Notes under the pieces: model-generated
Database searches by the model: none
Told to the model about the DNA's origin: nothing
Seen by the model: only the letters and a program-made list of their open reading frames with translations
NCBI RefSeq assembly: GCF_014217995.1
Contig: NZ_CP041617.1
Span: 310,001-374,000 of the forward strand
Length of the DNA stretch: 64,000 nucleotides
Source: Campylobacter vulpis
GTDB taxonomy: Bacteria > Campylobacterota > Campylobacteria > Campylobacterales > Campylobacteraceae
Direction: 5' to 3'
Part shown: positions 46,232 to 54,527 of the stretch, piece by piece
How the letters are laid out: every line of letters begins with the position of its first letter
Position numbering within the stretch: the first letter of the stretch is position 1
Translations under genes and position numbers: made by a program

Positions 46232-47038
46232 ATGAAAAAAATTCTTCTATCCGCTTTGGTAGCACTAAGTCTTAGTGCGGCAGAATTAAAGATGGCGACA
46301 ACGACAAGCACCGATAATACGGGACTTTTAGACGCCTTAAAGCCTCTTTATGAAAAAGAGAGTGGCAATACTTTAAAGTGGGTCGCCGTTGGCACAGGAG
46401 CGGCTTTAAAACTTGGCGAGGATTGTAATGCCGATGTGCTTTTTGTGCATTCTCCTAAGGTAGAAAAGGAATTTGTAAATAAGGGTTTTGGTGTGGATAG
46501 AACCCCTGTGATGTATAATGACTTTATCATTGTAGCAGATAAAAGCTTGGCAGATAAATTCAAAGGAAAGAGCCTTAAAGAAAGTTTAGAGCTTATTCGA
46601 ACTGAAAAAATGCCTTTTATTTCAAGAGGAGATAAATCTGGCACGGATAATAAAGAAAAAGGTTTGTGGAAAAATATAGGCGGTGTGCCTGAAAAAGAGA
46701 GCTGGTATATACAAAGCGGACAGGGTATGTTGGCTAGTATTAAGATAGCTGAAGAGAAAAAAGGTGTGATTTTAACAGACCGTGGCACTTATATCAAGTA
46801 TGAAGCAGACGCGAAAGCTAATCCAAATTTAGTTATCGTTAGTGAGGGAGATGATAGCTTGAAGAATTTTTATTCCGTCATAGCAGTAAATCCAAAGCAC
46901 TGCAAAAATGTTAATTATGAAGAGACAAGCAAGTTTATTAAATGGCTTGTAAGCGATGAGACTTTAAAGGCGATTAGCGATTTTAAGCTGCTTGATAAGC
47001 CTTTATTTATCGTTGATGCAAAAAGCAGAAAAGAATAA
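46232..47038 (+). CDS. tupA: Tungstate-binding periplasmic protein
   Basis: A 268-residue solute-binding protein with an 18-residue signal peptide ('ILLSALVALSLSAAEL'), the 'MATTTSTDNTGLLD' ligand-site motif, and 'PFISRGDKSGTDNKEKGLWK', both diagnostic for TupA. GAAAGGAAAAG precedes the ATG. Divergent from tupBC with the palindrome between. Confidence 0.94.
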   Translation: MKKILLSALVALSLSAAELKMATTTSTDNTGLLDALKPLYEKESGNTLKWVAVGTGAALKLGEDCNADVLFVHSPKVEKEFVNKGFGVDRTPVMYNDFIIVADKSLADKFKGKSLKESLELIRTEKMPFISRGDKSGTDNKEKGLWKNIGGVPEKESWYIQSGQGMLASIKIAEEKKGVILTDRGTYIKYEADAKANPNLVIVSEGDDSLKNFYSVIAVNPKHCKNVNYEETSKFIKWLVSDETLKAISDFKLLDKPLFIVDAKSRKE

Positions 47039-47044
47039 TTTGTG

Positions 47045-47070
47045 GTAGGGCTTAAGCCTTACCCTTTTTT
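47045..47070. terminator. Convergent terminator after tupA
   Basis: An imperfect hairpin (GTAGGGCTT/AAGCCTTAC) followed by CCTTTTTT; it lies between tupA and the oppositely oriented permease and includes the permease stop codon. Confidence 0.6.
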
Positions 47071-47924
47071 CCCATAAAATAAATCGCTACAATAGCCAAA
47101 GCACCGCCCACCAAGGTTAGTGCAGTCGGCACTTCATCTAAAATCAAAAAACTTGTAAATAAAGCACTTGCTGGTGTGATGAGTATAAAAGAATTTGCCC
47201 TTACACTTCCTAAAATGTGAATTCCATAATAATAAATGCTAGTTCCCACCACGGTGGATAAAAATGCCACGACAAACATATTAAGCCAAAATTTCATATC
47301 TGCTTCTAAAATGAAAAAACTTTCATCATTTAAAAAAAGTGGAGTGAAAAGCAAAAAAGAAATAAAATTAACATAAAAATTCACAGCCAAGGGGTGCGAT
47401 CCTTTTGTTTGATGTGTGCAAAGACTCATCAAAGCCCAAATAAAAGCACAAAGTAAAAATAGCACATTAAAGCGTCCAAAAAGCTCTTCTAAGGAATTTA
47501 AATTTAGCAAACAAAGCCCCGAAATAATACCTATGAAAAGTCCAAAAATTTCATATTTGCTTAATTTGTGACTTTTTTTAAAGCCTAAAAATAAAAAAAG
47601 ATAAGAAAAAATTGGCACCATAGTCGTTACTAAAACTCCGCCTTTCCCAGCCGTTCCATAACGCAAAGCCAAGAAAAAGCTAAAGGCATATAAAGCATTT
47701 AAAGCCCCTGCAATAAAAAGCCATTTTAGCGTATCTTTGGAAAGTTTGAGAGAAATTTTTAAAAATAAAAGCACAGGTAAAGAGCCTACAAGCACGAAAA
47801 AGAAACGCCATAAAACAACAAATTCCGCACTTGCATAAGAACTTAGAATTTTAGAGGTTGGCCAAGACATTCCCCATAAAAACATAGCGATGATAAGAGC
47901 AAGATAAAGGTAGCCTTGTTTCAT
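47052..47924 (-). CDS. EamA/DMT-family permease
   Basis: A 290-residue protein with ten membrane segments in two EamA repeats ('MFLWGMSWPTSKILSSYASAEFVVLWRF' and the second starting near residue 150). Exporters of this type carry metabolites or amino acids; the substrate is not predictable. The ATG overlaps the stop of the upstream SprA-like gene (TAATG), so the two are cotranslated. Confidence 0.85.
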   Translation of the reverse strand: MKQGYLYLALIIAMFLWGMSWPTSKILSSYASAEFVVLWRFFFVLVGSLPVLLFLKISLKLSKDTLKWLFIAGALNALYAFSFFLALRYGTAGKGGVLVTTMVPIFSYLFLFLGFKKSHKLSKYEIFGLFIGIISGLCLLNLNSLEELFGRFNVLFLLCAFIWALMSLCTHQTKGSHPLAVNFYVNFISFLLFTPLFLNDESFFILEADMKFWLNMFVVAFLSTVVGTSIYYYGIHILGSVRANSFILITPASALFTSFLILDEVPTALTLVGGALAIVAIYFMGKKGKA

Positions 47925-48574
47925 TAAGAAGCGATATTAAAGCCTAGTGAGCTTTCGTTAAAATCATAAGCTTGTTTAACTTGTTCTTTAAAGGTGGTTG
48001 AATTTTGCGGATTTTCTTTATTTTCTTCGCGTTTTTCTTCGTCTTTTTTAGCTTTTTCTTTTTGTTCTTCGATTTTTAATTTAGTCACCTCTGCTCTTGC
48101 TTCAATCTCCATTTTCACAGCATTTGCTGCAACTTTGTAATCTTGAGGACTAGGATCAGATGGCGCCATAGCTGCGGCTACAACTTGCCTCGCGTTGGCT
48201 ATGGTTTCTTCGGGGGTATTACCTTTTTGCATTCTTATAGGCACTTCGCCAGCGGTAGCATACATTTGATTATCAGGTCCTTTAGTGTAGCTATAACTTG
48301 CTGCCCCAGCCAAGCCTCCTCCCGCTGCTTGATGTGCGGCTTCGTGGGCTTTGACATTTCTATCTATGCTTTGAAGTTCTCTTACGACTTGAACTTCTTT
48401 CATTGTAAGTTCCACGCCATTTATCATTTGCGTTTGTTCTTTATTTTCTTCTTTTTGGGTGGAGCTTTGGTTTTCTGCATTTGGGTCTAAATTGCCATTT
48501 GTTTCTTTTGAATTTGTATCTTGCTTGGAGGTTTTGTAATAATCATAACTCGAATAACTTGTGCTAATTAACAT
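47924..48574 (-). CDS. SprA-related putative metalloprotease
   Basis: A 216-residue protein of the SprA-related family (PF12118-type). An unstructured, charged N-terminus (about residues 1-55) precedes the core, which contains 'VKAHEAAHQAAGGGLAGAASYSYTKGPDNQMYATAGEVPI'. HEAAH matches a zinc HExxH site. The C-terminus is a charged coiled coil. GGAGG precedes the ATG at 48574; a GTG one codon earlier is less likely. The role is unknown. Confidence 0.8.
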   Translation of the reverse strand: MLISTSYSSYDYYKTSKQDTNSKETNGNLDPNAENQSSTQKEENKEQTQMINGVELTMKEVQVVRELQSIDRNVKAHEAAHQAAGGGLAGAASYSYTKGPDNQMYATAGEVPIRMQKGNTPEETIANARQVVAAAMAPSDPSPQDYKVAANAVKMEIEARAEVTKLKIEEQKEKAKKDEEKREENKENPQNSTTFKEQVKQAYDFNESSLGFNIAS

Positions 48575-48650
48575 CACTCCTCCTTTTAATTTTTTATATT
48601 TTACTTCAAATTGTTTAAAATTACTATAAAATACACAAAAAGGAGAAAAA

Positions 48651-49016
48651 ATGCTTTATGAAAATGAGCTTATTTATATAGAAAGAGAAGTGTCTCAAGT
48701 GCCTTGGCTTAAAATTTTTACTAAGGAAATTTATAAGGAATTTAGCCATTGTCCTACGCCTTTACAAAAAGAGCTTTTTGACACTATTTTGTTTTGTGAA
48801 AGGGCTTTGCTTGAATTTTACCAGCCTGAAAAGATTAATATTGCTTCTTTTGCCAACTATGTCCCAAGGGTGCATTTTCACATTATGGCACGTTTTAAAG
48901 AGGACGCATTTTTCCCTGAATGTATGTGGGGAAAGCAGCAAAGAGAATTTAAGAAGCTTAATTTGCCTTCGTTTGAAGAATTTGAGGAATTTTTAAGAGC
49001 AAGGTTAAAAAATTAA
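48651..49016 (+). CDS. HIT-family-like protein
   Basis: A 121-residue protein resembling histidine-triad nucleotide hydrolases: 'EKINIASFANYVPRVHFHIMARFKED' corresponds to the H-phi-H-phi-H-phi-phi triad, but the third His is replaced by Met. It corresponds to Cj0419 of C. jejuni, next to yceI in the same order. AAGGAG lies before the ATG. Confidence 0.75.
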   Translation: MLYENELIYIEREVSQVPWLKIFTKEIYKEFSHCPTPLQKELFDTILFCERALLEFYQPEKINIASFANYVPRVHFHIMARFKEDAFFPECMWGKQQREFKKLNLPSFEEFEEFLRARLKN

Positions 49017-49074
49017 CATTTGTTATTTAAAATGGATTAAAATTTCTACAATTTAATTTATTAAAGGAGAAAAA

Positions 49075-49647
49075 ATGAAAAAATTGTTGTTTAGCTCACT
49101 CTTAGCAACTTCTTTGCTAAGTTCTGCTCTTATGGCTAAGGATTATGTGCTTGATAAGACTCATACTGATGTTGGGTTTAAAATTAAACATTTGCAAATT
49201 AGTAATGTTAAGGGGAATTTTAAGGACTATGATGCGGCGATTGACTTTGATCCTGCGACTTATGAATTTAAAAAATTTGAAGCAAAAGTTAAAGTCGCTT
49301 CTGTGGATACGGATAATAAATCAAGAGACAATCATCTTTTGCAAGATGATTTTTTCAAGGCTAAAAGTCACCCTGAAATGACTTTTGTGATGAAAAAATA
49401 TGAAAAAACAGGCGATAATGAGGGTAAAATGAGTGGCACTTTAACCATAGCTGGCGTTTCTAAGGACATTGTTTTTGACACCGAAATAGGTGGCATAGCT
49501 AAGGGTAAAGATGGTAAAGAGAAGGTTGGCTTTACTTTAGAAAGTGAGATTAAAAGAAGTGAATTTAAATTTGCTCCAAGCACTTCAAATCTTACTTTAG
49601 GCGATGAAGTGAAAATTAGCGTTGAGGTAGAAGCTAACGAAAAATAA
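49075..49647 (+). CDS. YceI-family periplasmic protein
   Basis: A 190-residue secreted lipocalin-like protein with signal peptide (about 1-21, ending 'ALMA') and the YceI signature 'DYVLDKTHTDVGFKIKHLQISNVKGNF' and 'KSRDNHLLQDDFFKAKSHPEMTF'. Family members bind polyprenoids. AAGGAG precedes the ATG. Homolog of Cj0420. Confidence 0.93.
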   Translation: MKKLLFSSLLATSLLSSALMAKDYVLDKTHTDVGFKIKHLQISNVKGNFKDYDAAIDFDPATYEFKKFEAKVKVASVDTDNKSRDNHLLQDDFFKAKSHPEMTFVMKKYEKTGDNEGKMSGTLTIAGVSKDIVFDTEIGGIAKGKDGKEKVGFTLESEIKRSEFKFAPSTSNLTLGDEVKISVEVEANEK

Positions 49648-49650
49648 GCC

Positions 49651-50595
49651 TTAAGCCTTAAGGAGCTTTTCCTTAAGGCTTTGCAAATTTTGCCAAAGGT
49701 TTCCTTCATTTTTCTGCCAAACGAGTTTGAATTCAAGCTTAAAGCTTTCATTTTCTAAATTTAAATCTGTATTTTTTAGTAAAGACTCTAAATAACCCAA
49801 ATGCCTTAACGCACTTTCTTCATCTTTAAAAATCAAAATGAAATCTTTATCAATAAAAAAAATTTGAGCTTTAAGACGTCTTAGAATTTTAGCAATTTGT
49901 CTTAAGATGAGAGATTGATAACTCTCTTTTGCCTTGCTAAGTTCGTCAAAATGAAGCAAAGCTATAAAATACTCTTCTTTATTTTTAAGATAAAGGGAGA
50001 GTTTTTTTTCATTCCCAAATTTAGTAAGACTATCAAAAAAAAGCATTTTATAGGCGTTAAAAAGCAAGATAAAGCAAAAAATAAAACTTGCGAATTCAAA
50101 ATATTTAAAACTCCAAAACTCTTTGATTAAAAAACTTACATAAGCACCAAAAAGCGTTAAAAGTGGAATAAAATCTAAATTTTTAAGTCCTCTTAAACCT
50201 AAAAATAATAAGGCTAAAAGAAAAAACACAAAGCCAAGCTCATTTAGCGGAGTGTAAAAACTCAAAAGCTCATAATTTAAATTTGTGGCGTTAAAATGTG
50301 TATTTTGTGGTAGGATAAGGGCTAAAACTCCTACTAAAATAAGGAGCAAAAAAGCTTGAATATTTTGCCAAGAAAAGATGAATTTAGAAAAATTTTTAAG
50401 ATAAAAAAGTAAAAAAATAAGGGGTAAAAGCAAGCTTAAAAACAAATGTGCCTGAAACACGGGACTAAAAAGATAAGCCGTTCTTAAGACAAGCAAACTA
50501 AGGCTTAAAAAGAAAATTCTTACATTGTGAAAATAAAATGCCAAAAATAAAGCAAGAAATTCAAAAAATAAACTAAAAATGAAAAGAAAGTCCAA
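49651..50595 (-). CDS. Membrane protein with degenerate GGDEF-like domain
   Basis: A 314-residue protein: six or seven membrane segments (about residues 1-185), then a soluble part beginning 'FFDSLTKFGNEKKLSLYL', which looks like the 'DxLTgLxNRrxl' entry of GGDEF domains. The GGDEF signature itself is replaced ('FFIDKDFILIFKDEE'), so no diguanylate cyclase activity is expected. It may be a c-di-GMP-unrelated sensor relic. Homolog of the C. jejuni gene next to yceI. Confidence 0.6.
   Translation of the reverse strand: MDFLFIFSLFFEFLALFLAFYFHNVRIFFLSLSLLVLRTAYLFSPVFQAHLFLSLLLPLIFLLFYLKNFSKFIFSWQNIQAFLLLILVGVLALILPQNTHFNATNLNYELLSFYTPLNELGFVFFLLALLFLGLRGLKNLDFIPLLTLFGAYVSFLIKEFWSFKYFEFASFIFCFILLFNAYKMLFFDSLTKFGNEKKLSLYLKNKEEYFIALLHFDELSKAKESYQSLILRQIAKILRRLKAQIFFIDKDFILIFKDEESALRHLGYLESLLKNTDLNLENESFKLEFKLVWQKNEGNLWQNLQSLKEKLLKA
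49653..49681. terminator. Bidirectional terminator after yceI
   Basis: AAGCCTTAAGGA (49653-49664) pairs perfectly with TCCTTAAGGCTT (49670-49681). It also encodes the last residues of the opposite gene. Confidence 0.8.
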
Positions 50596-50674
50596 AGCAT
50601 ACCTTTAATTTTTACTAATTTTAACAGCATTTTTTAAATAAAGATGTAAAAAGCTAGGTTTTACCCTAGCCAAA

Positions 50675-52579
50675 TTAAAGCACTTTTCTCTTTTCTAAGG
50701 TCTCTCTTAAAGGCACAATGGCTCTTTTTATCACGCCATTTTGCATAAAGATAAGATTATAAATTTCATCAACCCACGCCTCATTAGCATAAATCCACGC
50801 TACAAGCTTATTTTGCCTATCGGAGTCATTTTTGACAGAAGTTAGATAAAGTGGGGAAAGCAAACTTTCGCTATGAAAGGTGCTAGGACCTAGAATTTCA
50901 CTAAGATAGTAATATCTTTTTTGTCCTATTTTGTTTTTAAAGGCTTCGATATTTTGACAAACACTTTCAAGGGAGTGCTTTTGTGTGTTACCCTGCGTGA
51001 TTGTCTTGATTTGATTAGAGAGTCTTTTGCACTCTTTGCCTAAACTTTCACTTGCCTTAATATAACTTTTAAGCTTTTTATAAGATTGTAGCATCAATTC
51101 ATTTTGCTTACTTCTTGGGAGAGCCTTTGGTTTGGGAAGAGGCTTTTTAATGTCTTTTTTAAGTAAAGTTTCGCAAAGTTCTTTAAAGGGCTTTTCTATT
51201 GCTCCTTCTATCCTTGCACCGCCTTCTGTGGCATTATAGGTCGTGCATTGATTTTTAGAAAGATAGATGAGCTGTTCGTAAAAATCTCTAAAAAGACTCC
51301 AAATTTTCGTGCTTTTAACCTTACCCTTGCCTCCGTAAGCCTTAAGTTCGGTTTGCATTAAAGCGCCAATTTCTCTTTTAGCTGTTTCTAAACCTCTTGG
51401 ATAGTCTTTTGAGTGCGTGGTTCCGTCTTTGGCAAAGGCTAAATCCTGTCCTATCAAGATAATATTTTTATGTTCTAAAGCCCACGCGATAGAATAAGCC
51501 ATATGTGCGACACTCCAGCCGTTTGAAAAGCCAAATTCTTTTAGTTTGAGCTCTTGTGCTAGGGGGAGCAACCTTGGTATAAGCATATATTCTCTATGAT
51601 TTTTTTCTATATAAGTAAGCGTTTTTTGGTGCGTAAGTGTGGGAAGGATAAAAAGCACATCTTTGTCAAATTCTTTAAAATCATTATCAAAAAATTTACT
51701 AGTCGCCTCCACTCTTTCAAGGCTTAACACATAATCAGGCTTAATGTTTTCTTTTGCTAAAATTGCATAACTTGCATCAAGACAAAATATACTGGCTCTT
51801 TTGGCATATTTTTTAAGTAAGGGAAGTTGTTTGGTTAAACTTGGTCCAGTGGCGACTATGATGGCGGTTTCAGCCTTATTTTGTCTTTTGTCAAGTAGGT
51901 TGTGTAGGGTAGGGTGTGTTAGCATTTTAGGGAGGTGCTGGATAAATTGATTAATGCCTTGAGTGGCGTCTTGAGGATCGTTGCCATTTCTTAAAGAGAG
52001 ATCTATAATGGCGTTTTTGTTGATACGGTTAAGTTCTAAAATGTCCTTTCTTTGTTTTTCGTAATAAATGCTATGAATTTCTAAAAAATAAGAGCGGTAA
52101 AGTAAAGATGACATATGGTATTGAAAGAGTTGGAAAGCTCTTAAGGGATTTGTGTTCATTTCTTTATTGAGAATAAAAATAAGTCTATTATTTGCTAAAT
52201 CCTCGCTAAAATCAGAAAGATTTAAAGCTAGAAAGAGTAGCTCTAAATCCTTTTCAAAAACGATAATTTTTTGATGTGTTTTATTTTGTAACAGAGCTTT
52301 ATATAAAAAGCCATTTCCCACTCCGTAAAAAAATAAAACAGGATTAAGCGACCTTTTTTCATCGATGAATTTGAGCTTTTCTTCTAGCTCTTTAAGGGGA
52401 TTTTCATAAATTTTTTCTCTTGTTTTTAGTTCGATGATGTTGAGATTAAGCGGGTCTTTGTTAAAGATGAGGTCAAATTTTTTAGCTTCTTTTATTTTAC
52501 CGAGTTTTTTGCCAAGTTCAGCATTAAAACTCATCTTCATAGCTTTGATATTTTTGTCAAAAAATTCACTCTTTAGCAT
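50675..52579 (-). CDS. Motility accessory factor (Maf) protein
   Basis: A 634-residue member of the Campylobacter Maf/DUF115 family, whose members act with the pseudaminic acid pathway in flagellin glycosylation. The core reads 'AIIVATGPSLTKQLPLLKKYAKRASIFCLDASYAIL', 'IILIGQDLAFAKDGTTHSKDY', 'YGGKGKVKST', 'YNATEGGARIEG'. AAGGA precedes the ATG. Third of three tandem maf genes downstream of pseI. Confidence 0.93.
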   Translation of the reverse strand: MLKSEFFDKNIKAMKMSFNAELGKKLGKIKEAKKFDLIFNKDPLNLNIIELKTREKIYENPLKELEEKLKFIDEKRSLNPVLFFYGVGNGFLYKALLQNKTHQKIIVFEKDLELLFLALNLSDFSEDLANNRLIFILNKEMNTNPLRAFQLFQYHMSSLLYRSYFLEIHSIYYEKQRKDILELNRINKNAIIDLSLRNGNDPQDATQGINQFIQHLPKMLTHPTLHNLLDKRQNKAETAIIVATGPSLTKQLPLLKKYAKRASIFCLDASYAILAKENIKPDYVLSLERVEATSKFFDNDFKEFDKDVLFILPTLTHQKTLTYIEKNHREYMLIPRLLPLAQELKLKEFGFSNGWSVAHMAYSIAWALEHKNIILIGQDLAFAKDGTTHSKDYPRGLETAKREIGALMQTELKAYGGKGKVKSTKIWSLFRDFYEQLIYLSKNQCTTYNATEGGARIEGAIEKPFKELCETLLKKDIKKPLPKPKALPRSKQNELMLQSYKKLKSYIKASESLGKECKRLSNQIKTITQGNTQKHSLESVCQNIEAFKNKIGQKRYYYLSEILGPSTFHSESLLSPLYLTSVKNDSDRQNKLVAWIYANEAWVDEIYNLIFMQNGVIKRAIVPLRETLEKRKVL

Positions 52580-52581
52580 TG

Positions 52582-54527
52582 TTAATCCTTAAATTTAGTC
52601 TTTAATTTTTCTACTCTTTTTTCTAAACCTCTATTTTTAAGCTCATTTTCAAGTTTTAAGATAGCGGTTTGAAGCACATCTTCTTCATCTTTGACATATT
52701 TTGCGATTAAATCAAAATAATATAAATGTTCTTTAATCCAAAAAAGATTTTTTTGTAAATTTGTCTCATCATCTTTTACAACTATGCTGACTAAACGCCC
52801 TAAATTTAAGTCAAATTGTGCTTTTAGTGGCTGGATTAGCTCTATAATCTCAAGTCCTACTTTTTGTATTTCTTCTCTTATTTGCATAATCTGTTCGATA
52901 CTTTGTTGCATAATACTACCCCCCCCCCCCCCCCGTGCAATAAGCTAGGATTGATTTGATTTGCGTAAGGCTTTAGACGCTCATTAAGTTCGTCCAAATT
53001 TTCATTTAAAAATGTTCTAAATTTTAAGCAATTTTTTTTAGCTTGGTAAAGTTTATATAAGCTTTTAAGAAGTAATTCATTTTGCTTTTGCTCATTTAAG
53101 CTTTCTAGTTTTTCTAAATCGTTCTTATTTTCTGTAAAAAATTCCTCGCAACATTCTTTAAAGGGTTTTTCTATCGTCCCTTGCACCCTAACGCCCCCTT
53201 CGGTGGCGTTAAAAAATATATATTTTTTCGCCAACTCACTGATATGCTTTTCTAAAAAATGCTTAAACATATACCATAAAAAGTGGGTTTTCACTTTTCC
53301 TCCGCCATAGCCCTCTACTTCAAATTCATCTTCATAATATCCGCTTTCAAAATTTTCTCCATTTTGATAATTTTTAGCGTGAGAGCTTCCGTCTTTAGCA
53401 AAGGCTAAATCTTGCCCTATGAAAACGATATTTCTAAAATCTAAAGAACTTGCCACACTTAAAGCCATATGTGCAACACTTATGGTTTCGTTGATATAAC
53501 CCCATTGTTTTAATGCGGTAAAGGCGTGAAAGGCTAGTAGTCTTTCAAGGAGCATATAATTTTTCCCTCGTGCATCCAAATAGCTTATGGCATTTGGATG
53601 CACTAAAGAAGCGAGTAAAAAGATGGTTTTATCATCTTTATTTCCAAAATCGTGCTTAAAAAATTCCGCTGTAATCGCAGGACGCTCCACCATACACACA
53701 TAATCAGGCACAATATCATTTTGCATTAAGATAGGATAAGCGCTATCAGCAGCAAATATCACAACTCTTTCTTGCACTTCTTTTAAAAGCGGGAGTTGTT
53801 TAGTAAGACTTGGTCCCGTGCTAACAATCACACAGGATTTAAATTTACCTTTTCTTTTCGCGTGTAATTCTTGTATGGTTGGGTGGCTTATCATTTCGAC
53901 CAAATTAAAGCTATGTTGCTTGATGCCAAGCAAAGCATCATAAGGATCATTGCCATAAGCACTGATAGTATTTTTAATGGTAAGAGTGAGGATTTCATTT
54001 GTTTGTTTGACATTTTCTTTAAATTTTTCATAATATTTTGAGTGTAGTTCTAAAAAATAGACCTTAGAAGAGTAAAAAGCAGGCATAAATTCGCCCAATA
54101 AAGCCTGCACTTCTAAATTAATATCATTTTTTGGATTTAAAAATAGCAATTTACCTTTTTCTAGCTCTTTAGAAAAATCGACAAGATGAAAAATGTGATA
54201 AATGATTTCTAGCTCACTCTCAAAAATGACAAATAAAAGGTGGTTTTCATTTTGTGCTAAAACCTTATACAAAAGCCCATTGCCAAAGCCGTAAAAATAA
54301 AGCACAGGATAAAGGGGGTAAGTTTCATTATAAAGCTTTATAGCCTCGTTTAATTCTTGCATAGGGTTTTGATAGAGCAAAGAATTATCCCTTAAATCTT
54401 GTAAATTAATATCCAAAGCATCATTTCCTGTGATAAGCTTAAAATGCTTTGGTGCTTTTATCTTGCTTAAAGCTTCTTTTAAGGCGATGTTTCTAAGTGC
54501 CTTTAAATTTTTTTCATATAGATTCAT
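52582..54527 (-). CDS. Phase-variable Maf protein, C-terminus out of frame at G16
   Basis: Another Maf/DUF115 protein with 'CVIVSTGPSLTKQLPLLKEVQ', 'IVFIGQDLAFAKDGSSHAKNY' and 'FNATEGGVRVQG'. After residue 531 (His) the coding strand has 16 G (52934-52919). As read the frame closes after 18 more residues at 52878. With 14 or 17 G, it would run on into the open stretch ending at 52582 (109 residues from 'MQQSIEQIM'), giving about 648 residues, close to the paralog of 634. The short stretch is therefore the C-terminal part, not an independent gene. G tracts in maf genes are known from C. jejuni. AAGGA precedes the ATG, which overlaps the upstream maf end by 14 bases. Confidence 0.9.
52919..52934 (-). 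repeat. G16 homopolymer (C16 on + strand)
   Basis: Sixteen C on the written strand, i.e. 16 G in the maf coding strand near the gene's 3' end; a contingency tract. The exact length is easily miscalled in sequencing. Confidence 0.95.

Noticed and set aside
52582-52911. The 109-residue frame as a separate gene
   Set aside because: It has no ribosome-binding site of its own and directly continues the Maf protein in frame if the G tract is 14 or 17.
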